NCBI GenBank assembly: GCA_963920765.1
Contig: OY987244.1
Location: forward strand, 8,496,501 to 8,560,500
From: Ulota crispa
Taxonomy: Eukaryota; Streptophyta; Bryopsida; Orthotrichales; Orthotrichaceae
Reading direction: 5' to 3'
DNA length: 64,000 bases
The notes under the pieces were generated by a model, which worked only from the letters and a program-made list of their open reading frames with translations, did no database searches and had not been told where the DNA came from. Numbering within the stretch: position 1 is the first letter of the stretch; every line of letters starts with the position of its first letter. A program made the translations under genes and the position numbers. This document shows, piece by piece, positions 12,898 through 21,899 of the stretch.

Positions 12898-13376
12898 TTA
12901 ACCTTATTTGGATATTAAATGAGCTTATAAAAGCTCATTTCTTCCAAGTTTATTCAATAATTTGTCAATTTGATTTGTTTTTTCACTACAATTTTTGAGC
13001 TTAACCTCACTTTTTGTTGTTTTAAAATGCACATTTTTTAGTAAAATGTGGATTTTCACTGCCCAAATCCAAATGTTCATTGCTCAATGCTCAATGCTCC
13101 TTGCTCACACCTTAGCATTGTTGTATTTGAGGCTCATAATTTCCAAGAGCTCTCAAGATTAAAAAAGTCAAGATTGCAATGGGCACCCTTGCACAAAATC
13201 TTGATAGAAAAATCATAATCAGTCATTTACAAAATCAATTGTTTGATGCTAAAACTAGACTTCAGAAAAAATACTTAAAAATAAAATCTACTATAAGTAG
13301 CCACTTATTTAGGTTATATAGAAGTTCAAAATATTGTCAACACCATAATGTGGTATCATGGGCATTGCAAGGTTAA
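12898..13376 (-). mobile_element. Possible diverged TTAA MITE
   Basis: The right end GGGCATTGCAAGG followed by TTAA (13373-13376) and interior text (GTATTTGAGGCTCAT, GGGCACCCTTGCACAAAATC) match the elements at 18009, 41716 and 58512. The left end TTAACCTTATTTGG is only weakly similar and the element is shorter than its relatives, so it is either a deletion derivative or carries a misplaced left border. Confidence 0.4.
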
Positions 13377-13839
13377 TAGCCCATTTGTCAACATCGTTTC
13401 AGAGTCACTAAACCTGTTCTAAGTGAAGACAAATAGACGAGAAATGGACAGAGTCAATACTTATCAAGGTCGCTTCCTCGAATTATGGTAGAGCATTGAA
13501 CACGACAAAATCAGTCATATGGTGAGGATGGATGAAGTGGATGCATCACGGCAATTTTCCATCACGCCAAGTGAAGGGGCGATTACACGAGCGTATGTAG
13601 AAGCAACGTTCTTGGAGCGGCACACGCATGCACACCTATGCATACGCATTTATATTTCCACTTGTTGCATACACATGGGTAAGTAGAAGGTAATTCCAAT
13701 CTGTAAATTCAGTAGATGCATGTTAAGAGTTGCTTTCACTTTCAATGCCTATAAGTTTTGAAAATAAAAACTATTAATTCACAATGGGTTCCAATTAACT
13801 TTAAGTGAATTAAATGAAATTTCAACTATGATTGTTTTT
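13377..13839. other. Intergenic, moderately GC-rich
   Basis: No gene found. A purine/pyrimidine stretch near 13620-13660 (ACGCATGCACACC) resembles, in inverted sense, a block at 19155-19197 upstream of the HINT gene, which suggests a short dispersed repeat. Confidence 0.3.
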
Positions 13840-14429
13840 GGGAATTGATATCTGCACACCCAGGGTTTAATACATGCACACTCGGGGTTTGATATGTGCA
13901 CACCCAGGGTTTGATATGTGCACACCCGGGGTTTGATATGTGCACACTCGGGGTTTGATACGTGCACACCCGGGGTTTGATACGTGCACACCCGGGGTTT
14001 GATACGTGCACACCTGGGGTTTGATATGTGCACACCTGGGGTTTGATACTTGCACACAAGGAGAAGGATAAATCTTAGATATTTATCACCAACAAGCTAA
14101 TTTGGAAAATTTGAATTCAGATTTGGATTTAGAGACTTTGGTTTAGTTTAGAACCACAAGAAAGGATACAATTGGACAACACCCACTAGAAAAATTTAGC
14201 TAGAGCCCAAATTATTACTTTTATCCTTATTTGTTAAAAAAACTAAACTTTTCCATTGGGTGTTGTTCAATTGTATCTTTCTTTGTGGTTCTAGACTAAT
14301 TCAAGGTCTCTAGATCCAAATCTGATTTCAAACTTTCCAAATTTAGCTTGTTGATGGTGAATATCTAAGATTTATTGCCTCCTCCATTGAGCATATATCA
14401 AACCCCTGAGTGTGCACATATCAATTCCC
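13840..14429. mobile_element. MULE-like foldback element, copy 2 (inner form)
   Basis: Ends GGGAATTGATATCTGCACAC and the complement of GGGAATTGATATGTGCACAC. Flanks ATTGTTTTT (13831-13839) and TTTGTTTTT (14430-14438) match at 8 of 9 positions, a 9-bp TSD. The long arms pair around a centre near 14215 and are homologous to the core of the foldbacks at 3392, 51388 and 59251. The left subterminal zone is expanded into a 22-bp tandem array; the right one is not. Confidence 0.8.
13856..14054. repeat. 22-bp minisatellite inside the foldback
   Basis: About nine head-to-tail copies of a 22-bp unit containing GGGGTTTGATATGTGCACAC, with minor substitutions. Because 22 is not a multiple of 3 and the unit lacks stops on the minus strand, all three minus frames stay open and read the same cyclic peptide. 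That explains the long minus-strand ORFs here without any protein being made. Confidence 0.9.
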
Positions 14430-15280
14430 TTTGTTTTTTGGTGCAAATCATATTGGATGTTTCGTATTTGGTATGCATTGTAATATATAGTATACTATAA
14501 TCTGGCAAACAAAATACAAAAATAAAAAAATAAAATTTTAAAGATCCCTTTTAGTGGAATTTTGCATTGTTTTTTTGCAAACCTGTGTAACCTATACAAA
14601 GGTTAGGAATTAAAGAGTTAAGACATATAATAACATGAATATATATAAACATAATTATATACATGTAAATATAAACATCAATAAAAACATAAATATAAAC
14701 ATACATACAATGATATGTATTGTGAGTGCTCAAACCTCCCCCTTGAGAAATAAATGCAAACAAAATTGGATTCTAACACAACTGGAAAATGAGCTATAAT
14801 AGCAAGAGGGTGGGTTTGGTTGTAGATTTCCAACTAAAGATGCCTTCCAAACAATGAATCTTTACTAACAAGCCTACAACATAAAATGATGAACAAAGAG
14901 AAGGGCAATTCTACTTAATATTTCTCACGTGGAATCTTGTGGTTAGTTGAAATGGTGACGTAAGTAATCATACCTCATCATGGAGGTTCTCATACCCTAT
15001 GTCTTGGTCATGAATGGCCTCCATCTTTGGGTGATATGGTGGTGCTGGATCAACGGATAATAACTCTATTCTAGGGACAAATAATCACAACATTCTAGTG
15101 GATTGCTAGATCAATCCTTCCTATCGTACCGGTTTAGTTCATAGTGATGTGACAAATAATCACAACATAAACCAGTTTCCAAGTTTCAATGTTTTGGATG
15201 GTCTCTCCTTCTTTGAAAGAGTGCAATAAGGTCTCCAATGTAAGGAAATATCCCTTAACTCCTCCAATGGGTCAAATGTG
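14430..15280. other. Intergenic
   Basis: No gene found. A tract of ATAAACATA-type simple repeats (14635-14715) gives the only open frame. Confidence 0.35.
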
Positions 15281-15335
15281 AGGGGTTATCAGTTGGCGGA
15301 CCCCCTATGACGCAAGTTCTAATCCAACAAAATAA
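15281..15335 (+). repeat. tRNA-like SINE head (weak)
   Basis: An A-box-like TTATCAGTTGGCGGA followed 15 bp later by a B-box-like AGTTCTAATCC has the spacing of an internal Pol III promoter. The stems are incomplete, so this is not a functional tRNA. A tRNA-derived SINE fragment is the likely source. Confidence 0.3.
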
Positions 15336-15529
15336 GGGTCCTCCCTTACTTTGGATCAATTGTTAAACTATCATGTTAATCCAAAAAATGGGTGAGGGCA
15401 TTTAAGAGCTCCCAAAACTACCATCAAAAGTCAAGAAAAATCCTTGAAATGTAAGGCCAAACCTGTTGGCAGGGGGACCAAAGTTTGAGGCTGCGAGGCT
15501 GGGATCCAAGGGCCAAAGGTCAAGTATCA

Positions 15530-15612
15530 GTGGCCCAAGTATTGGCGGCCAGGGTATCGGCAGGCTCGGGTATTGGCGGCTTGAGTATCGGTAGGCTCAA
15601 GTACCAGCGGCG
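15530..15612. repeat. Short tandem array (~22-24 bp unit)
   Basis: Four to five copies of AGTATTGGCGGCC-like units, GC-rich compared with its surroundings. They create an open plus-strand frame that looks like repeat translation rather than a gene. Confidence 0.55.
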
Positions 15613-15664
15613 CTACGGTGAGATTGGAGAGAATGGGAGTCGGAAGTCGAGAGGGTGCTGGGAT

Positions 15665-16125
15665 TTCGAAGGGCATTGCTGGTCATAGCAAAGAATTTTG
15701 AGAGTAAGGGCTAAGCTAGGGTTTGATGAGCAATGCTGGTCACGGCAGAGAATTCTGAGAAGTGAGGGCTTGGCCGAGGGCTCAATGAGCACGCTAGTCA
15801 CTAGCAAAGAATTCTAAGGGTGAGGGCTGGCTTGAACTCAATGAGCAAGCTAGTTACTAGCAGAGAATTTTGAGAGTGAGGGCTAGCTTGAGCTCAATGA
15901 GCAGGGCTAGTTGCTAGCAGAGAATTATGAGAAGTGAGGGCTGGCTCAAGCTTGATGAGCAGGCTAGTTACTAGCAAAGAATTCTGAGAGAGTGAGGCTG
16001 GCTAAAGCTCAAGAGCATGCTGGGGCTAGCAAAGAATTTTGAGAAGCGAGGGTTGGCTTGAGCTCGATGAGCAAGGCTGGTTAATAGCAGAGAATTCTGA
16101 GAAGTGAGGGTTTGGCTAGAACTCG
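15665..16125. repeat. 58-bp minisatellite, eight copies
   Basis: Eight copies of a unit with GAGAATTCTGAGAAGTGAGGG and GAGCAAGGCTAGTTACTAGC. The GAATT core recurs near 15692, 15750, 15809, 15866, 15923, 15981, 16036 and 16098, giving a 55-62 bp period. Half-unit palindromes (GCTAGTTACTAGC) recur in each. No protein is implied. Confidence 0.8.
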
Positions 16126-16129
16126 AGAG

Positions 16130-17400
16130 CAGTGTGGGGTGTCAGGCTTGGAATTTGAAGGGGTGAAACCTAGGTGGCGTCTTCACAGTAGAATGTGGGG
16201 AGTCTGAGGCGGTTGGTAGTGCCACAAGCCAAAGAACTTGTGAGCAAGGCTAGGCCTCAAGCTAAGAGAATCTAGAGACTCAGTGGTTTCTCAAAGAGCT
16301 GCGAGAGGAATCGGATCAGCTGGCCAAAGCTGAGCTAAGATGATTCCAAAGGAGCTACTAGGAGGGCTTGTTTTGATATGGTGGGAGAGTTTTGGTAACC
16401 CAATGGTAAGCTGGCTCTAAACACTCAATATTCCTCTTTTGACTGACAACCTTGAGGGTTGATGTGGTGACTACAGTGCTTAATTAGGACTTCTAAGAAG
16501 TATGGAAGAGCAGCATCACCAAGTCTTAATCCAACTTCCTAGGGGTTAGTAGCACTCAAGGTAATGCAAATAAGTTCTAACTATCTAATGCTTGGAGTGG
16601 ACAAGGGCAAGTGACAAAAGAGACCTTGGAGAGAGTACAAGTGATCCAAGAAAAAATGCAAGAGTTGGTAACCAAAAAAGAGGACAAATGTCTGTTTGGG
16701 GAGGAGGTGGGCCTCCCTTTATACATTTGGAAGAGGACTCTTTGGCCGTCTATCTAGGAGATCCATAGATCCCTTGAAATCTACCTAAAATCTAAGAAAA
16801 CTAAAAAATGGATGAAATCTGGATGAATTTGCCATAACTTTTGGAGCGTAGCTCCAAACAACAAATGGACAAGGGTATTGGATTCCTTGGATCCAAAATA
16901 GCTGGTTTTGGTTGTTCACACTCCCAATTCCAAGCTACAAGGCGTTGGGAAACTTGAATGAAGGGTTAAGGGTGGATGGATGAAAAATCCAGAATTGGGA
17001 ATTCACCCCAAAATGAGAAATTGACTTCCTGAGGTCTTCCAACATTGTCGGGGGAGCCGGGAAGCACTCACTAAATCTGTCAATTAAGCTCCAAATGGAT
17101 GATATCTTGAAATTGGATGTTGCGCGCCTTCTCAAAACTAGATGGATGTCATTGTTTAAGACCTCGCTATTATCAAAACGACTTGAGACTTGGGGGATTG
17201 TTGTAAATCCTTGAGAAACTCTTCCATGAATTTTGGTGGCATTTTACTGCCATTTGGCAACCTCCTTTCACCGGGGTTGACTAGTAGCCTAGTAGGGTTG
17301 ATTGTTTGGAATCACGCTCTCTATGGAGCAAAAGGTGTTGGATACCTTGGGTATAGATGCACCAAATGATCTAGTGATGGGAAATGTGAGCTGGATGATG
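16130..17400. other. Region flanking the minisatellite
   Basis: Less A/T-rich than average. Open frames at 16935-17135 (minus) and elsewhere are short and unrecognised. No splice-compatible gene model could be assembled. Confidence 0.3.
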
Positions 17401-17409
17401 TGGTCATTG

Positions 17410-17560
17410 GCCATAGTAGCAAATCCTAAACTAACCCTCTCTTATTAGGCTAGTGGGGGCTTTAGGAGGGGGTCCCAAGCCCCAAGTAGCTAATCCTAAA
17501 CTAACCATCTTTAATTAGGTTACTGGAGACTTTTGGAGGGGATCCCAAGCCCCTAGCGTA
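17410..17560. repeat. Two-copy tandem repeat (~75 bp)
   Basis: Two adjacent copies share AGTAGCAAATCCTAAACTAA then a TCCCAAGCCCC end. Simple local duplication. Confidence 0.6.
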
Positions 17561-18008
17561 TGTGTTGCTCAAACAAACTAAAAACTACTAAAACCTCACC
17601 AATCGCTCCTAACAACTCACCAAATGGAGTAGGGTAAATGGCAAACCGCTAACCATTTGGTCTAGCTACTCTAAATTAACATAAATGGCTATTCCACTTA
17701 TATTGATGTGATTTCAAAGCTAAGTAAATTAAAAAATGAATTCAGGACTTCTGGTGCTGAATCTAGGACTTACATGTATAGAGATAAAATTAAAGATAAT
17801 CATAAATACAACATATTTTAGTGTTTTTGTTTTTGTTAAATGGTAAATTAACTAAAGTAACAAAGTAAGCATTCAATGTCAGTTATGGTTATCAATACTT
17901 TTTGCCAAAAATAACACAATCCATACTCCTTTACCTTGTATTTTTGTTTTTCAATTTACTATAGAAAAAAACCCCACATTGTCAAGATCACAAGTCACTA
18001 TAATTAAA

Positions 18009-18946
18009 TTAACCTCTAAATGTGCAAGGCTTTTTGAGCTTCTTGAAATCCCATGAAAATGATCACTCAACCAACCTTTTCATTAATTTCATCAAGTTTA
18101 TTTATAAATGTAACTCTACACATTTAAACTAAACATATTAGCAATTGCATAGAAAAGTAAAACAAAATAGTATTGTTTATAGTTTGAAAAATAATAATGG
18201 TTAAACAAGAGGGTGTTAAAATTGCAAAAGTGATTATAAGCCTTCTAATTCTCATTTCACATGTCAAATCTAAAAAATTGGTCACCAAAAAAGTATGAGA
18301 ACATCATATTCGTTAATATGGGAAAAACGGTACATTCTGGGACTTTCAAATTTTGAGGTGAAAGTTTTAGGAGGTCTCCTAAAACCTAGCTCACATAGTT
18401 TTTTTGTACAAGTGTCCTCATCTAAGAGGAGGAATTTGCGAGGGAAAAACTCTTAGTGGCTCATACTGAATTTGATACCTTGGAATCTAGTTTAAGGTAA
18501 CTTTTTGGGTTTAAGGTGGAGTACAAAATGGTACTTACTTTTTTCCCAGATTAACAAATATGGTGTTTGAGGTTTAAACCTTTAAGGTCATTACATGTCT
18601 AACTTTAATTAATATATGGCTTTCAAAATCTACTCCTATTTTTTTAGATGAATTTCTAATGTAGAGCTTGTCTCTAAGCTTTATTGCATTTGAGGCTCAT
18701 TTTGAAGATTTTCTAATACTAAAAACCCCAAGATAGCAATGCACAATGCACACCCTTGTACAAAAAATTGAGTATAAAAATCATCCACATTTATTTTCAA
18801 AATTAGTTTTTTTATTGTTGAAAATAGACTTCAAAACAAACTTATACTGAAAAAAAACTACTAAAAATTAATAATTTGATAAGGTTTTATTCAATTTCAA
18901 AGTTTTGTAAACACCCAAATTGGGGGCTTGGGCATTTAGGGATTAA
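18009..18946 (-). mobile_element. piggyBac-like MITE (TTAA), interrupted by a second MITE
   Basis: Runs from TTAACCTCTAAATGTGCAAG (TTAA at 18009-18012) to GGGCATTTAGGGATTAA (TTAA at 18943-18946). Read in reverse it aligns end to end with the 653-bp element at 58512-59164. The alignment is broken exactly once, at 18300-18567, by the insertion listed next. Removing that 268-bp insert and its 4-bp duplication gives about 666 bp, matching the relatives. Confidence 0.8.
18300..18567. mobile_element. 268-bp MITE with TGAG target duplication, nested
   Basis: Inverted ends AACATCATATTCGTTAATAT and the complement of AACACCATATTTGTTAATCT are flanked by TGAG on both sides (18296-18299 and 18568-18571). 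The empty site in the homologous element (TATGAGG near 58872-58882 on the opposite strand) shows the duplication directly. A second copy is at 62735-62992. A 4-bp non-TTAA duplication does not fix the superfamily. Confidence 0.8.
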
Positions 18947-19203
18947 GTAGAAACATGTAAGGGTGAATTGGGTGGTGAAGCCGCTTCAAAAAGTTACCCA
19001 AGAACATGTGGCACTTCAAGATCCTCCCCTAAAATTGTGTTGCACACCCCTCTTGCTACAGCACACACATAAAAGTGGTAGCAAGACTGCACACCCTTTA
19101 CATACTCCTATTTTCACTCCAAAATTATACGATGCCCAATTTAGTATTGTTTTTCAGTGCACACGCATACGCACACAGTCGTGTAAACGCCCCATGAGAA
19201 GAC
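18947..19203. other. 5' flank of the HINT-like locus
   Basis: No element or gene is called. GC content rises from about 19140 on. An unrecognised 100-codon frame (18963-19265) overlaps the start of the tandem 5' repeats and has no domain. Confidence 0.3.
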
Positions 19204-19875
19204 GTTGCAACTCCTTGCACCGGTTCGCTTTTCGGCAAGCTCTTGCGAAACCATCTGTCGATTGATCGATCGAGGAATGATCACAAGTTGGTCATCATAT
19301 CAAATCGGACACCCACAACAAACGAATAACCAGTACTTTCAGGCAAGCTCAGGAAGAAATCCCCACAGCCGCCATGTCGACCGGCGCGAACATAGATGCT
19401 ACAATTCCAGACGTCATTTGAGCAAGTGCGTGCGAGAAGAAGTTGAAACTCCAAGCGTCTCTTCGCTCTCCGGCATGATCTTGCGGAAGCGCTGATCAAT
19501 CGAGAAGAGCTCGAGAGTTGGTCGTAATCTGAATTTGGATACTTACAACAGTCAACCAATCGTTCACGGCAAGATCACTTGTACGAAATTATTGCTAGAA
19601 ATCCAGTAGCCGAACGAGCTAGCACCGTCGACAGGGAATCGAAAATTCCAAGCGCAGCTGCTCCCTCCAGCTATTGCTGTACGTACCATCGATTGATAGC
19701 GGAGCTTGGCCACAATCTCGAATTGGACACCGTATCACAACAAACACACAAACAATCATTCAAGACTCGATCTAAATTTTTTAATCGCAGCCACAATCAT
19801 GTCGATGAGCGCGTCGAACGAAGACTCAACAATTATATCAGTAACATCGAAAATTCAAGCGGGAGACGTGCGCGA
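19204..19875 (+). repeat. Three degenerate tandem copies making the HINT gene 5' region
   Basis: Copies run at about 19204-19438, 19439-19636 and 19637-19875. Each has an AACTCCAAGCG-like box, a GATTGATCGATCGAG-like box, a GTTGGTCATAATCT-like box and a GGACACCCACAACAA-like box in the same order. The third copy contains the chosen start codon. The first holds a matching ATG (19374) that opens a 15-codon frame ending at 19421, whose first residues resemble the real N-terminus. The upstream units therefore look like duplicated promoter, leader and start regions. Confidence 0.65.
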
Positions 19876-20500
19876 TCCTACAGAGGCGGCCTTATTGGCC
19901 ACCGACACCACTGTTCTGATTCCGGCGGTGGTGCCCGACGCTGTACTGCCGTCATTTACCGTACCAGTCAATGCTGCGGAGCAACTGGATCATCGAGAGC
20001 GCATCTACGCCTCACAACTGAAGCAAGCCCGCTCAGACGACGAGCATGACCCGCACGAGCGAGCCGCATCCATCCACGCCGCCATGGCCGAGGGCGACGC
20101 CGTGGCGCTCTCGCAACGCATCGTGCGCGCGTCATTGATAAACGAGCCCGGGGTTCAGACGCCGTTCGACCAGATCATCAGGCGGAAGGTCCTGGCGTTC
20201 GTGGTGTACGAGGACGACGACGTGTTGGCGTTTCACGACAGTGTGCCGCAGGCGCCTGTGCATATCGTCATCATTCCCAAGTTCCGCGACGGCTTGACGG
20301 GGCTGTCGGCGGCGGAGAGTCGGCACAAGAAGATCCTGGGCCAATTGCTGTACACGGCGAGCCGTGTGGCAAAGATGGAGGAGACACTGCGCGATGGGTA
20401 CCGAGTCGTCATCAATGAAGGCGGGAGTGGGGGTCAGACGGTGCTGCATCTGCACTTGCATCTGCTCGGGGGCAGGTTCATGCAATGGCCGCCTGGTTGA
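19799..20500 (+). CDS. HINT1: Histidine-triad (HIT) nucleotide-binding protein, HINT1 type
   Basis: A 233-residue protein. The HIT domain occupies about residues 121-233 and shows the family landmarks: an FDQII start, LAFHDSVPQAPVHIVIIPK, VVINEGGSGGQ, the catalytic triad HLHLHLL (codons at 20447-20467) and the WPPG terminus typical of HINT1. HINT proteins hydrolyse adenosine 5'-phosphoramidates and aminoacyl-adenylates, with the central triad His as nucleophile; they act mainly in cytosol and nucleus. The roughly 120-residue N-terminal extension is low in complexity with no clear targeting signal. The frame is open from an ATG at 19706, but the ATG at 19799 has A at -3 and aligns with the duplicated upstream start, so it is preferred. 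The gene is intronless and far richer in GC than the neighbourhood, which could mean a retrocopy or transferred gene; that part is inference. Confidence 0.85.
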   Translation: MSMSASNEDSTIISVTSKIQAGDVRDPTEAALLATDTTVLIPAVVPDAVLPSFTVPVNAAEQLDHRERIYASQLKQARSDDEHDPHERAASIHAAMAEGDAVALSQRIVRASLINEPGVQTPFDQIIRRKVLAFVVYEDDDVLAFHDSVPQAPVHIVIIPKFRDGLTGLSAAESRHKKILGQLLYTASRVAKMEETLRDGYRVVINEGGSGGQTVLHLHLHLLGGRFMQWPPG

Positions 20501-21670
20501 GATTGATCAACACCATTTTCCATCCGCCTTTCTCATCCAGTAATTAAGTTCTCAGATTGCGAGGAATCGTAGCTGCCATTTTCCAATCATGTATTGATCA
20601 GCAAGCCCATGCTCCAAAAGAATCTGTCCTCTCCAAAGTTGTTACTTTGGGTAAGGTTTGGCTGTCAGACAACACATGCAAATGCACAAAATAGACAGCA
20701 AGTATGGACGTGTCAGTCTCCTTGTGTTTTTTAGGGCATTATTAGGGTTTTTTGACCTAAAATAGGAAGAACCATATTATTATGATTTCATTTTTAATAC
20801 TCAATATGGCTTTAAATCCATGTTTTGACGTCATGGTGACAGCAATGAGTGTCACCAACATGTATGAAATAAGTTTTTTTTGTCATTTTTTATCACTTTT
20901 TGATGTTTTTGACTACATCAGACGACAATGAGCAGAATTGGGCACTTCAAGCATATGGGCAAGTGGACAAATAGACGATCCAATGTGACAATCATGATCC
21001 TCTTCATGGTCTGAAATACTTGCAGTCAAGATTTTAAATCGTTCAAATTGCAGTGAAATTGAGGAAAACGAACGGAGTTGCGTCTGCTCGATGGCATGCT
21101 GGTTGTTTGATTATGGTGTTCCTGTTCTTTTTGTCTTTCCATAATGCCATATTGGGGATTCTTAGTGGATGATTTAGGACATTTGTTGCGATGGAGAAAC
21201 CATGGTTGCTGCCGGAGCTTTCATCGACTGGCAATCAGTCATGTAACAGCGAAAGCATGCTCGAATGTGCTTGCGCTACATCCTGAATGATTTCGGTTAG
21301 AGATGTCCTTCGAACTGCAGTGATATTGATTCTGGTTGGGGATCGATGTATCAAATTGATAGAATTGAAGAATATTAGGTTGTTGTTGAGTTGATTGATT
21401 CCAATGATTGCCTGTTCTTTTAGGGTTACGGTGTTCTTCACAGGTATGACAAGATAAAATTTCCGAGCTTTTGTGTTTGAGACTTGGGAGTTGGGATCCA
21501 TCAATGGATGAGTAATCATTTTGTAAGTATGAGAAAGATGTAATATCGTTGGAGGTTATCTGGTGTATGGTTGGAATAATTCCTAGTATGTGCTTCTGTT
21601 GTTCATTTTGTACAATTTAGGTTTTAAATTGTGTTCAGCATGATATGCAGCTGATGCAAGCCTCATCAGT
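20501..21670. other. HINT 3' flank, including one member of a repeat pair
   Basis: Probable 3' UTR followed by non-coding DNA. The part from 20650 to 20995 is repeated in diverged direct orientation at 22655-23000. Markers in both are GACAACACATGCAAATGCAC, GAGTGTCACCAACATGTA and GGCTTTAAATCCA. No ORF of note. Confidence 0.5.
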
Positions 21671-21899
21671 TTAACCCCTGAGCACCCGGAGTTGTTTTAG
21701 GGTTTAGGAGAAAATGGGATGTTTAATGGTCACCAAAGTTTTGAAAATTACATTTAAAAAAAGTGACTGTAGGATTTGAAAAAGGACTACTTTCTTTACT
21801 GATGGGGACCAATTACGACTACATTCCCTGTACAAATCAAGAGAAAAATGAGATAAAGTCGGGATCCCTAACGACAAGGTCCCGGCACTTAAGGATTAA
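21671..21899. mobile_element. Short TTAA MITE
   Basis: 229 bp bounded by TTAA (21671-21674 and 21896-21899). Left end CCCCTGAGCACCCGG, right end the complement of TCCTTAAGTGCCGGG. Same TTAA-CCCCT layout as the longer elements but with a different inner sequence, so a separate subfamily. Confidence 0.6.

Noticed and set aside
13856-14054. Possible CRISPR-like array
   Set aside because: Units are contiguous 22-bp repeats with no spacers, in a eukaryotic transposon.
13779-14059. Three long overlapping minus-strand ORFs with Cys/Pro-rich repeats
   Set aside because: They are translations of a stop-free 22-bp tandem repeat; a period not divisible by 3 opens all three frames with the same peptide.
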